This document shows, in pieces, positions 11,989 to 23,600 of a stretch of 64,000 bases of DNA. The DNA is from Closterium sp. Naga37s-1 (Eukaryota > Streptophyta > Zygnematophyceae > Desmidiales > Closteriaceae), in NCBI GenBank assembly GCA_947471745.1, contig CANJKZ010000820.1, forward strand, positions 4,059,001-4,123,000. Reading direction: 5' to 3'. Position 1 is the first letter of the stretch; every line of letters begins with the position of its first letter. The notes below the pieces were generated by a model. It saw only the letters and a list, made by a program, of their open reading frames with translations. It was not told the origin of the DNA and did no database searches. A program made the position numbers and the translations under genes.

Positions 11989-13513
11989 TTTGTATGGGTA
12001 AGAGTAACTGTGATGATATTGGCATGCAATAACGCACAGCATACGAAAGGGTGGGAATGGATGGAGCTCCTTCGTGACTACAAGAGCGCTGGATGGTGGG
12101 TAACATGGTTGGTCGCATGGTTGGTCGCACGATGGGTGCCCCAGGAGACCCTTGCCTCTCACCTGCCTTGCCTCTTTCACAACCTCTTTCCAACCTCCAC
12201 CCCTCCCCTGCCTTTCCCTGCCTCCTTCTACCTTCCCATGCTTTTCCCTGCCTTGACCTTCCCTTCTCTGCTCTGCCCTGCCCTCCTCTTCTTCGCCCTG
12301 CCCGCCCCTGCCCTGCGCCACTCTCCCAAGGCCCTGACTTTCTTTCCCTCTCATGCCCTGCCCTTTCCCACTCTACCCTTGCACTCCCTCTGGACTGAGT
12401 GCGACCTAGTGAGCTCGCCTCGTTCACCACTATGCCTCTGAACTTCTGTCAGGCTCACCAGTGTCCTCTGAGTCGACCCAAGGGTCACATTAAAGATCAG
12501 CCATTTTGGGTTCCAGGTGAGATCTCAGGCACACCAGTGGCCACCACCATGGCAATACCTCGCTGTTTATGGTGCAAGCTCAGTCACAACCCAATCATGG
12601 CCAACGTGCAGCCCACACAAAGCCCAAGCACTGCACATGGTGAGGCCCATGACAGAGCAAACCCATTCTGCCTTGGCAGTCAAATGTGCATTTTGACAAC
12701 CTCATGTTAGACCGTTAGATGCGCTCGATGCGTAATTGGTGGACTTTTGGATACCTCGATCCGCCATCATGCTAGGGCGGCTGAACATGCACACTAGGTT
12801 ATCATGCTAGGTCGGTAGAAGGTGCATGTGAGGCCAATGCCATGACAGGCAAGATATTGGCAGCATCTGACTTTGAAGATGATGAAGATGATGGAAACCA
12901 AAAAAACTCGTTATAAAAGCGGTGCAAGCAAATCCAAAGGTAAGGCAACTACCCTAGCGCATGTACTTCCGCCTCAACGACAACAGGAACTTCCCCACCA
13001 CCTCCGAATGGTGTGACACGTTCATCCTTGTTCCTAGCAGTGCGTTCACCCTTTTCATCTACGTTTATGCATTTTGTACTTTTCTCTCATTGGCACGTAC
13101 ATGTCAGCAAAGCATAATAGTCATTCCTATTTCACCCGTAATCGCGTTGGCCGTTGCTAATAAATCATCGTTTTTTGCAGCAATAAACAAGGTGTGAGAA
13201 TGCACAAGACAACTCGAGCGCGTGGAGGAGAGCCCTTTGGGCACCGTGAACGAGCTTTCCTCACCTGTGGGCAAAAGGTCTCCCTTGATCCGTCAGGGCA
13301 GTGCCCTAAACAAGATAGAGATTTTGACGCAACAACTTCGAGAACAAAACTAATAATATGAGTGTCTTCTGCGCCATGTGAGCAATGGTGGCTGAGGCTC
13401 CGAAGGCGTGCATGCTGGTAATGACACCATTGAAGACGGCTATATGTGGGGCAATTCGGAGCACACGGGGGGTGGGGGGGAGGGGGGGGGAGACAGAGGG
13501 GAAATGTGAGAGT
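11989..13513. other. Gene-free stretch with pyrimidine-rich tract
   Basis: Positions 12150-12400 are rich in ccctgcctt-like pyrimidine repeats that open long but meaningless frames on both strands. From 12400 to 13440 I see no coding signal. A G-run interrupted by single bases (about 13466-13495) lies just before the solo LTR at 13514. Confidence 0.5.
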
Positions 13514-14558
13514 TGTCAACGAGAGTTGTGTGTTGGCCCCGTCCTCGCTTGGCCAGAGCCGACTTCGTGGTCGAGTGTACGGGAGGTGCAGCCGACTTGC
13601 AGCAGTGGGCAACGCCGACTTGGGCGAGCTGGCCAACGGTCTGGTCAACCTGCATGAGGCCACTGCGAAGCCGCGGACTTTGGGTCGCCGACGGCCGACT
13701 TCAATCTGGTGGTCGACGAGGGGAGACGTCGACCTGGGCATGGCACCGACCTTGGTTAGGCGCCGACTTCGGGAGGTCAACTTGGGAGGTCGACCTAAGA
13801 GGGCGTCGACTTGGTGACGCCGACTTGGGAAAGCCGACTTGGTGTGGTCGGCTGACAGCTGGGCTGGTCGGCCTGAAGTTGGTCAACCAGAGGTGTGGTC
13901 GACTTGGTATGGTCGACCGGAGGTGGTCGTCGTCCTAGGAAGTCGACGGGCACGAGGGGAAGTCCCTGGTTGACGTGGTTGCCCGGTTGACCAGGTTACC
14001 CAGGCGACGGGGTTCTGCGGAGGAGTGTGACAGACGCCCAGGTGGTTTTGGCGAGGCTGACCTCGGTGGTGGTATCCCGAGGTCGACGTGGAGGATCAGG
14101 AGCAGTCGTGGGCATATGGTCGGCCTGGTGTGCGCGTTGTGCACGTGGCGAGGCACAGCACGCCAACCAGCTACGAGCACCTGCGAAGTGGGTGCACTGC
14201 TGTCCTCCAGGTGCAACGCTGTGCAGCCGCCTTGCTGCAGCATTGGCACGCCGACGACCTGCAGCGTTGGCAAACCGCTACTTTGCACTGCTGCAGCACG
14301 GTTGACCATGTTGTGCTGGAACGCAGTCGACCATGCTGCGCTGAAGTCGACCTGCATGCTTGCGAGCTCTGATATAGTCAACCTTGCCAATATTGTTGCT
14401 ACCATTGTTGCAAACTTTTGCTAGTGAAACGCTTGCCAACTTTCCCCGTGAATGTGTGCGTAGGGAGAACACAAGCAAACACACTAAGGAACGCTACGAT
14501 CACTCCTACTTCGTGCCTACCCCGTAGTCTAGCTCCCGTTGTACGAGTTACCTCCGCA
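13514..14558 (+). mobile_element. Solo LTR of the long-LTR copia family
   Basis: It starts TGTCAACGAGAGTTG and ends GAGTTACCTCCGCA, matching the LTRs at 1712 and 7496 in the opposite window orientation. The 5-bp duplication agagt flanks it exactly (13509-13513 and 14559-14563). No internal region is left, as expected after recombination between two LTRs. It lacks most of the 16-bp minisatellite. Confidence 0.92.
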
Positions 14559-14563
14559 AGAGT

Positions 14564-15270
14564 GCCAAAAGGCAGCAGTGAATACCCTTGCACAAGGGGC
14601 CACTGGGGGAGGAGGGGTAGAGGGGAATCACGAGTGCTCCAAATGGCAGCCGTGAAGGCAGCTTCATGCGAGGCAACCAGGGGCATAGGGTAATTGTGGG
14701 TGCGCCAAAGTTCAGCAGTAAATTCCCCTGCACAAGGCGCAAATGTGAGCCCACTGAGGGGATACGAAGGAGGGGCAGAGGGAAATTGTGAGCGCGACAA
14801 ATGGCAACACAAAACGCCCATGCACAAGAGGCAACTGAGAGCACACAAAAGGGATGTGGAGGATGGTTAGAGGGGACTTGGGAGTATGGCAAAAGGAAGG
14901 GCAGAGGTGAGCAATGGAGAAAGGAAAAGGAGGAACGCATAAAGAGGGGATATATGCAATGTGGAAGGCCATCACGACAGTCGCATCACCACCAACACCC
15001 TTCTGAAACGCATTCTGAATCATGATATCAAACATCACAAATTGCAAAGGGGCACTTCACCTCGTCATCCACATGCCACCGCAACACTCCACCCTTGAAT
15101 GCCAGATAATGGGATGGATGCGGGGGTTATGGGCATGTTCATGAGCACACACAGTAAGACAGGACATGGCAGACAAGGATGTAAGTTGTCAAACGCAACG
15201 GCAATAAGTCCATGCATTCGAGATAGCAGCAGTGAATGCCCATGCATAAGGCCAACTGAGAGTGCAACAT
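14564..15270. repeat. Diverged tandem repeats of roughly 100-140 bp
   Basis: Related blocks recur at about 14564, 14704, 14797 and 15222. Each holds a core like gcagtgaat..cc..tgcacaagg followed by a gagggg-rich tail. They open ORFs on the minus strand without family likeness. From about 15290 to 15880 I see nothing recognisable. Confidence 0.55.
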
Positions 15271-15880
15271 CACACATTCGGCTGTACTAGCATGAATTTG
15301 TTGGACATGTTTCTGGATTGTCGCGGGTTTTGTCACCATCGAGTTATATGCAACTTTTGTAAGCAAGTTGTTGGCATGTTTCTATTGATCGGGTAGTGTC
15401 GGTAATGTTGATCTCCTCCTTGGGGACCTTGCACGTGCAAAACATCCCCTCTACAACATATTATCGTTATATGATAGTATATAACGAATTGATGTAACCA
15501 TCTAGTGGCGAATCGATCATGCGAAAATATGTAACAGAGCTTGTACGCTTGTGCATCAACCTTGCATCCGGAATAGTAACACACATAGTACTAAACGTGC
15601 CACGATGTCAATCTGTCTGACAAATATCGTCACCAAAGTCATTTTTTATACCAATTTCCTAACGCATCCTACTCTTGCAAGGATTTTCAGTCAAGTGTGT
15701 ATCGTCCCGGTCCACTTTATTTTCGTCGGAGCAGAAGTCGTTACAACTCCTCCCATTCGGTTTTTCGATCTCGTCTTCTGAGATGAGTTTAGTGTAGAAT
15801 CCAGAATGGGATTTGCCGTCACTTCACCTAGAGCTAGGCACACTATATTCTGTTGACCGTTATTTGGGATCAAGAGGCTC

Positions 15881-16242
15881 TTAAAGCCAGGGTCTCAAGT
15901 AAGCTAAGGAGCCGTCAACTGCAAAGCAGTTGACGCTAGGTTACCTAGTTATTGCCGACGAAGTTCTTTCTGGTTGGGTTGAAAAATCAGCTTGCGACAC
16001 ACCCCAGAAGCGATTGCACAACACTTTTGAGTACTTGAGACTTTCGATGAGTTGGGGGCATTTTAGGTTTGGCTCCGAACCGAGTTTCCAAACCTAGAAG
16101 GTTCGAGTACACCCAACGATTTGCGTTCACTTCGCACCCCTCGCTTCTCCCCACTTCAAACCTTTCACCTCGCCAACCAATCGCAGCCCAACTTTCACCA
16201 GCAACTGCAAAACACTTGTAGTACTTGAGACCCTGGCTTTAA
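15881..16242. mobile_element. MITE-like element with 21-bp perfect inverted ends
   Basis: Positions 15881-15901 (ttaaagccagggtctcaagta) are the exact reverse complement of 16222-16242. The 362-bp interval has no coding capacity and holds further short palindromes (caactgcaaagcagttg near 15918) and partial copies of the end sequence (gtacttgaga near 16032). The ends start with TTAA, which would suit a TTAA target site with ends agccaggg..; the inner CAGGG start also resembles hAT ends, but no 8-bp duplication is visible. Confidence 0.72.
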
Positions 16243-16778
16243 CACACCTTTAAATCACACTAGATAGTCCCCACGGGGTCACCTCCAAGGGTCCTTGGGT
16301 GCCTGGTAGAACCAACCCCTATCCAAGGGTCCGTGTTTGAAGAGGGATTTCCCTAAGTATGAAAATTATCGTGTGTTAGAGCGTTCCCAAACTATGTTGT
16401 GCAACGTCGACGACAAAATGGGCTCGTGTGCAGAATAGCTCTTCATGTCAATACGTTGATAGAGCAACTTAATTCGTCAAAGAAATCCTGAAAATCTTTC
16501 CACAAGAAAGAATTGAGAACAATCAAGCACAAGCACACGTTTTATATTTCGTCTCACATACAAGCAAAGGAAAATAGCAAACCAGTTATTTAACTGCATT
16601 CTAGAATTTTGCCTTGCTGTCTTGGAAAACGGTTGCTCAAATCCTTGCAAATTTGGCTTGATTCTCTTCAAATTCCACATATGACAATTACCTTGCTGAC
16701 TCAAATGAGTGCACTCATGAGTTCCAATATAGCTCCAATTTGGCACTCATGAATTTCATGCGAGCAAACAGTTGTAAA
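16243..16778. other. Short intergenic stretch, nothing recognised
   Basis: AT-rich sequence between the MITE-like element and the copia copy at 16779. No gene, repeat or RNA is supported. Its last five bases (gtaaa) are the target duplication of the next element. Confidence 0.4.
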
Positions 16779-16909
16779 TGTCAGCAGAATGAACGAGAAT
16801 GGATGAACTAGCAGCATGCAGGAGTACAAGTATCAAACCCTAATTGGGTTGTACCCCATATGGGCTACCCCACTACAGCCTACACAACATGCAGCATATA
16901 AGTTTGACA
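16779..16909 (-). repeat. 3' LTR of deleted copia
   Basis: 131 bp; in window orientation it begins tgtcagcagaatg and ends aagtttgaca. It is preceded by the duplication gtaaa. Confidence 0.9.
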
Positions 16910-19331
16910 CACCCCCATAGGCAAAGTGGGGGAGAACAAGAGGTCACAAGACCAGTCAACAAAAGCAAAGCAAGCTCAGGGTGGGTCACGAAGTCACCAC
17001 ACACTCTGAGCACAAGCAAATGACCATAAGGCCAGTTCATATGCAGAGTTATATAAAGCAGAACAAGCAGTACAGTTATCAAAACCTAGCAAGAGTAAGC
17101 ATGCAGGTATAAGCATAAAGATCACAGTACGAGGCCAAGTAGGCACAAGGCCTAGAACAGTACAAAAACGCTGATGATCACAAGGCTGAAGTGCCTTGGT
17201 GAAGATATCAGCAGTGTTGGCCCGAGAGGTCACGTAAGCAAGACGAAGATGTCCACGCTGCTGCAACTCTCGAGCAAGGAAGTAACGTAGAGCGATGTGC
17301 TTCTTCCTGTGTTGCAGTATGTGCTCCTGACACAAGGCAATCATGGACTTGTTGTCGACGTACAGAACTGGAGGAGAACGAGGCGGCTCGCCCAAATCGG
17401 TCAACAAGTAGGTGAGCCAGCGTAACTCATGTGCACCCATGGCCCCTGCGTAGATCTCAGCCTCACAACTGGAGCTGAGAACAGAAGACGAGCGGGTAGA
17501 CCGCCAAGAATCAGAGCCAGAGCCAAGGCTGAAGGTGTAACCCTGGGACTACCGCTGTGTAGCCAAGTCGTCAACCCAAGAAGCGTCTGCATGACCAGTG
17601 AGGACAACTCAAGCCCGTCCTCCAAGCACGAGCCCCATGCCCGACGTACTGCACAAGTAGCGCAACACCCTCTTAGCGGCCTCCCAGTGCTCTGGTCGGT
17701 GTCTCCTGAGCGCTACGTAGCGAGCCAGGATGCTAAGAGGATAAGCAAGGTCAGGTCAAGTGCAGGTCATCAGGTACATGAGGCAGCCCACAAGCTCTGG
17801 ATACAGGCCACTCGGCTCTACGGACTCATCCAAAGGCAGAGCTGAGAGCGAGTGACTGTTAGGCAGAGGAGTGGAATGTGGCGAGGAGTACGTAAAGTGG
17901 AAGCGCTGAAGGACCTGCTGCACCATGTGTGACTGAGTCAGGGTAATGGTGCGCCGTGCTCTGTCACGGGTGATCTGCAAGCCAAGATAGCTGCGCAGCT
18001 CTCCCAGGTCTGTGCACGTGTGTCTCTTCTGCAGCTCAGACTTCACGTGGGCGAGTCCAGCAGTGTCAGCAGTGGCAAAGACCAAGTCGTCGACGTACAC
18101 GAGGATGTAGAACGGCGGCAGCGAAGTGTTGGTGCGCAGAACCCAAAGGGTGGTTATCTTTGAGGTAGGGGAGAAGGTCTGGAAGAAGTCAACTCCATGT
18201 CGCTGACTGAAGCCACGTGCAACGTAGCGAGCCTTGAAGACAGGCGGAGAACCCGGCGGTCGCTTCACCCTGAAAATCCACATGCCAATGACGATGTTCG
18301 CCCCAGGTGGGGGAACCTCATCGACGTAAGTGCCTGTGGACTTCCAGGATGCCATCTCTGCGTCCATGGCTGACTGCCACTGAGAGCAGTAGGGACCCGA
18401 AACCGCCTCTGCGTAAGAGCGCGAGGTTGGGATGTCTGGTGCATCCGGGTCTCCCTCAGGTGCAATCAGCACGGACACGAGATGAGGTACAGCAGCTGCA
18501 AAACACTCAAAGTCCTCCTGCCTGTCCTCAAGGACGTCCGTGCCAAGAGCGCACTCACCCCCGACGGACGGAGGACAGACACACTCAGAATCAGTAACAA
18601 GACTAGCGGCATAGTCGAGGCATTAGGCGGCAGCAAAGTCAACAAGCTCAGCAACAAGGGAAGACGCAGCGGTGGACTCAAACGAAGGGTCAGTGACAAC
18701 GGTGGCTAGCAGACGCGTGATAGTAGGGCTGGCAGCACGAAGTAAGTCGAACTCCGGGTCCGGACCGTCAGCAAGGGAGGACGTAGGAGGAGAAGGCAGG
18801 GGGTCACGCAGTGGAACAGAGGAAGGACGAAGTGCCATCTGGTGCGTGCCGGGGACAGGAGGAGGACGCTCATGCGGAACACGACGATCAGTGCGGACAG
18901 CACGAACAGGCGACGCAAGACGAGACGCAGGCTCATGACGCTCAGTAAGACCTCCGGGCTGCCCAGTGTAAGGAGAAGGAGCCGGCAGTGGGGAGGCTGG
19001 CTGTAAATGCGGCTGGGACTGGTCAGGCGGTGGATACAGTAAGGGAGGAGTAAGGCCAGTAGAAGGCGGGAGACCAAGAACCTGCTGAAGCAGCGGAACG
19101 AAGTACGGTCGCGGCCGCACAGCGCCTCCAGAACCAGCACCGACAGCACCAGCACCCCCAGGGCCAGCACCTCCAGCTCTAGGGTCTCCAGCTCCAACGC
19201 CTGCAGTACCAACGGCTCCAGCAGCACCTCCAGCTCAAGCAGCTTCAGTACCTCCAGTACGAGCACCTCCAGGCCAACGTGCCTATAACCCTTCCCGGTG
19301 TGTGCACCTCGGGCATCCCAGTGCGGGGGGT

Positions 19332-19703
19332 TGTCAGAGGTCCACTAGTGATCCCCGATTGATCATAGGGAAGGGTTACAGGCACGTTTGCCTGGGGGGT
19401 TATGGGCGCACTTACCCGCTACACAAACAAGCCCTTTTCTCCCAGTGGTTAGTGGCTAGGATTATGACATGGTATCAGAGCGGTCTCAGGTTCGAATCCC
19501 GGTGTATGCACATGCAGGCCGTTGCCGCTGCGCCGAGTCCTGGACCTCCCATTGTGAGGGGGTGTCAGAAGACTTGCACTGTGAGATCCCCGATTGATCC
19601 TTGGGGGGTTATGTGCTTGTTAGTCTGGGGGGTTATGGGCACACTGACCCGCTACTGAAACAAGCCATTTTATCCCAATGGTCTAGTGGTTGGGATTCTG
19701 ACA
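19332..19703 (+). mobile_element. TRIM-like miniature LTR element inside the deleted copia
   Basis: Two related repeats of 138 bp (19332-19469) and 141 bp (19563-19703) both start TGTCAGA and end in TGACA. Between them are 93 bp that begin at once with a tRNA-Met primer site (tggtatcagagc, 19470-19481) and end with a purine tract (gtgaggggg) before the second repeat. That is the full plan of a terminal-repeat retrotransposon in miniature, on the plus strand, opposite to its host element. It has no coding capacity. A piece resembling its interior (gtgtgtgcac.., gtgcgggggg) also precedes the first repeat, suggesting a formerly longer tandem array. The repeats are about three-quarters identical, so it is old. 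Confidence 0.68.
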
Positions 19704-19725
19704 CCATGGACCTGCTCTGATACCA

Positions 19726-19856
19726 TGTCAGCAAAATGATCGAGAATGGATGAACTAGCAGCATGCAGGAGTACAAGTACCAAACCCTAATTAGGTTGTA
19801 CCCCATTTGGGCTACCCCACTACAGCCTACACAACATGCAACATATAAGTTTGACT
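19726..19856 (-). repeat. 5' LTR of deleted copia
   Basis: 131 bp matching 16779-16909, with the primer site on its left and the duplication gtaaa on its right. Confidence 0.9.
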
Positions 19857-19861
19857 GTAAA

Positions 19862-20550
19862 ACGGTTTTTACTGTTGAAAAAACAGAATAACCGTTTTGT
19901 ACCTGCGTCGAAATCATTCCGCAAAGCGGGTGTGACTTTCGTCCGCAATTTCTTGTTCCGTGAGTCAACTCTGAAAAACAGTTTTTCAACTGTAAATTCC
20001 GAGCACCCTTCGGAATCCCGCAGCACCCACTCGAAACACACGCGCACCCCTCAGGTGCGCAATCATGCACGACCAGACAAACTGGCCGTGCTGTACTTCG
20101 CGTGGGCAGGGCGATCATTCGCCCTGTCCTGTTGCGATCGTGGGCCCTGCCACGCTCGCAACAGTGCGCGAGCACACGCTCGGGCCCTCAGGGCCCACAC
20201 GCGAAATCAAGACCACACGCGCAGTCAAGATTTCGCGTTCTTGACCAGCGTGAAAGTCAACAGCACCCCCCTTGACCTGTCAAAATATCCAGCCCCAACA
20301 AAAACACCCCACTGTACACCACCCGTTCGTATGAGGCACACATGAAACATGAAAAACAAATGGGAATTTCATGGGAGGCTCATTTGAGGCTCATTGGAGC
20401 TTCATGGGTGCTTTTATTTGAGCTTTCATGATAGCTTCATTTTGAGCGCGTCATGGGAGCCTCATTTGAGCGCTTCATGAGAGCTTCATGTGAGCGCATC
20501 ATGTGAGCCTCATTTGAGCGCTTCATGAGAACAATGAACACGAAACTGAA
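19862..20550. other. Intergenic stretch with palindromes and minisatellite
   Basis: From 19860 to 19905 an imperfect inverted repeat (aaaacggttttt .. aaccgtttt) is visible. At 20095-20195 short GC palindromes occur (gggcagggcgatcattcgccctg; gggccctcagggccc). At about 20375-20535 a diverged repeat built from ttcatgagagc / ttcatttgagc recurs about eight times. No gene is supported. Confidence 0.6.
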
Positions 20551-20555
20551 AATGC

Positions 20556-20679
20556 TGAGAAGAAACGAGGAATGGAATGACTAAAGGAAAGTTGGGTACA
20601 AAAGCAAACCCTAGAAAACTGTACCCCATATGTGCTACCCCACTATAGCCTACAGTAGCTATGTCATATAAATCTGACA
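20556..20679 (-). repeat. 3' LTR of recent copia
   Basis: 124 bp; in window orientation it begins tgagaagaaacgagg and ends aaatctgaca. It is flanked on the left by aatgc. Confidence 0.93.
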
Positions 20680-23600
20680 CACCCCCATAGGCAAAGTGGG
20701 GGAGAACAAGGGGTCACAAGACCAGTCAAGCAAAGCAAAACAAGCTCAGGGTGGATCACAAAGTCACCACACATTCCGAGCACAAGTTCAAGGCCACAAG
20801 GCCAGTTCACATGCAGGATTGCATATATATATAAAGCTAGACAAGCAAGAGCAGGTGTATATATATATGCAACAGTACAAGCAAGGTCAAGGGGTGAGCA
20901 AGTGAGGCAAGGTAGGCACAAGACCCAGCTGAGTACAGAAGCGCTGATGATCACAAGGCGGAAGTGCCTTGGTGAAGATATCAGCAGTGTTGGCCTCAGA
21001 GGCCACGTACGCAAGCCGTAGCTGACCACGCTGCTGTAGCTCACGAGCAAGGAAGTAGCGGAGAGCAATGTGCTTCGTTCTGTGCTCCAGTCTCTGCTCT
21101 CGACACAAGGCCAGCATGGCCTTGTTGTCTACGTACAGCACTGGAGGAGAACGAGGCGGCTCTCCGAGGTCAGTGAGCAGGTAGGTGAGCCAGCGAAGCT
21201 CCTGTGCAGCCATGGCCCCGGCGTAGATCTCAGCCTCACAACTGGAGCCGAGAACAGAAGACGAGCGGGTAGCCCGCCACGAAACAGAGCCGGAACCAAG
21301 GCTGAAGGTGTAACCCTGTGACGACCGCTGCGTAGCCTGGTCGTCAGCCCAAGAAGCGTCTGCGTGCCCAGTGAGGACCACTGGACTCTGCCCTCCAAGC
21401 ACAAGCCCCATGCCCGACGTACTGCACAAGTAGCGCAACACCCTCTTCGCTGCAGCCATGTGCTCCGGTCTGTGTCTCCCAGGAGCAACATAGCGTGCAA
21501 GAATGCTAAGAGGGTATGCAAGGTCAGGTCGTGTGCAGGTCATCAGGTACATGAGGCAGCCAACAAGCTCTGGGTACGGGCCACTCGACTCTACGGACTC
21601 ATCCGAAGGCAGGGCTGAGAGCGAGTGGCGAGTAGGCAGAGGAGTGGCCTGAGGCGAGGAGTACGTGAAGCCGAAGCGCTGAAGGACCTGCTGCACCATG
21701 TGTGACTGAGTCAGGGTAATGGTGCGGCGTGCTCTGTCCCGGGTGATCTGCAAGCCAAGGTAGCTGCGCAGTTCACCCAGGTCTGTGCACGTGTGTCTCT
21801 TCTGCAGCTCGGACTTCACGTGGGCGAGTCCAGCAGTGTCAGCTGTGGCGAAGACCAAGTCGTCGACGTACACGAGGATGTAGAACGGCGGCAAAGAAGT
21901 GTCGGTGCGCAGAAACAGCGACGGGTCGGCAGTAGAGGGAGCAAACCCAAGAGCCGCAAGTGTAGTCCTCAGTGTGTCGTGCCACTCACGCGGTGCCTGG
22001 CGGAGACCGTAGACTGGCCGCCGGAGGCTCCACTGGGTGCCAGGAGGAAAGGACCCAGTGAAGCCAGGTGGGCGACGCAGCCAGATCTCCTCGTGCAGGC
22101 TGCCCTGCAAGAAAGCAGTGCTGAAGTCAAGAGAGTGCAGCTCGTAGTCGCGGTGAGCAGCTATGTGCAGCAGTACCCGAAGAGTGGTCATCTTCGGGGT
22201 GGGAGAGAAGGTCTGAAAGTAGTCAACTCCCTGCCGCTGACTGAAGCCACGAGCCACGTAACGCGCCTTGAAGACAGGCGGAGAACCCGGCGGCCGCTTC
22301 ACCCTGAAAATCCACATGCCACTGACGATGTTCGCCCCAGGTGGGGGAACCTCGTCAACGTAGGTGCCTGTGGACTTCCAGGAAGCCATCTCTGCGTCCA
22401 TAGCTGCATGCCACTGAGAGGAGTAGGGACCCTCTATCGCCTCCGCGTAAGAGCGCGGAGTCGGGATGTCAAGTGCATCCGGGTCTCCCTCAGGGGTAAG
22501 CAGTACGGACACGAGATGAGGTGAAGCAGCAGCCAGACACTGGAACTCCTCCTACCTGTCCTCAAGGACGTCCGTGCCAAGGGCACACTCACCCCCGACG
22601 GACGGAGGACAGACAGACACAGACTCAGCAACAAGACTAGCAGCGTAGTCTAGACGACAGCGAGCAGCAAAGTCGACGAGCTCAGCAACTAGGGCAGACG
22701 CAGCAGTGGACTCAAAGGAAGGGTCAGTGACAACAGTAGCAAGGAGACGCGTGACAGTCGGACTGGCAGCACGAAGGGAGTCCGACTCCGGGTCAGGAAG
22801 AGCAGGAAGAGAGGACTCAGGAGGAGAAGGCAAAGGGGCACGCAGAGGAGCAGTGGACGGACGCAGAGACATCCGGTGCGTGCCAGGGACAGGAGGAGGA
22901 CGCTGACGCGAACCACGACCACTAGTGCGAGCAGCACGGACAGGTGACGCAGGGCGAGACGCAGGCTCACGACGCTCAGTAAGACCTCCAGTAGGACCAG
23001 TGTAGGGAGAAGGAGCGGGCAGTGGGGAGGCCGGCTGTAACGGTAACTGTGACGGGACAGGCTGTGGACACTCTAAGGGAGGAGGAGGACCAGTAGAAGG
23101 CGGGAGACCAAGAACCTGCTGAAGGAGCGGAACGAAGTACGGCCGAGGCCGCGAGGCGACTCCAGACACAGCAGGGACAGCACCAGTACCCCCAGCGGCA
23201 GCACCAGCGCCAGCAGCACCTCCAGCTCCAGTACCTCCAGCAGCACCAGTAGCACCCCCAGTAGGACCGCCTCCAGGACCGACAGCAGTAGTCTCAGCGC
23301 CAACACCCTCAGCAGCTCCAGCTCCAGTCGTACCCGCAGGCCCAGCAGCTCCAGTACTCCCAGTACGAGCACCTCCGGGACCCGCGGCACCAGCACCCTC
23401 AGCAGCCGAAGAACCTCTAGCTCCAGCAGCACGCCTCCAGCGCCGGGCAAACCACTCGCGCAGCTCCTGTGGAGAGAGTGGCTCCCGCCGAGACGAAGCA
23501 CCCGGAGAACCTCCAGACTCAGCACCGCCAGACGCCACACGAGCAGGCCCAGCTCCCTCAGGCTCCGCACCCCCAGGCTCAGCACCTCCAGGCGTAGCAC

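Larger units (their letters stand above)
16779..19856 (-). mobile_element. Ty1/copia element, internally deleted (short-LTR family)
   Basis: LTRs of 131 bp at 16779-16909 and 19726-19856 are flanked by gtaaa (16774-16778 and 19857-19861). The primer site tggtatcagagcagg follows the 5' LTR on the minus strand. The interior keeps RNase H (about 17.4-17.1 kb, NTADIFTKAL), part of RT (about 18.5-17.7 kb, ILVYVDDLVFA) and some low-complexity linker; gag and the integrase core are absent. It is broken in several places and cannot be autonomous. The two LTRs differ at about 7 of 131 positions, so it is older than the copy at 20556. Confidence 0.92.

Noticed and set aside
19446-19499. tRNA gene or tRNA-derived SINE (box A-like tggttagtgg, box B ggttcgaatcc)
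   Set aside because: No cloverleaf can be drawn, and the surrounding TGTCAGA..TGACA repeats with a primer site between them explain the region better as a TRIM-like element.
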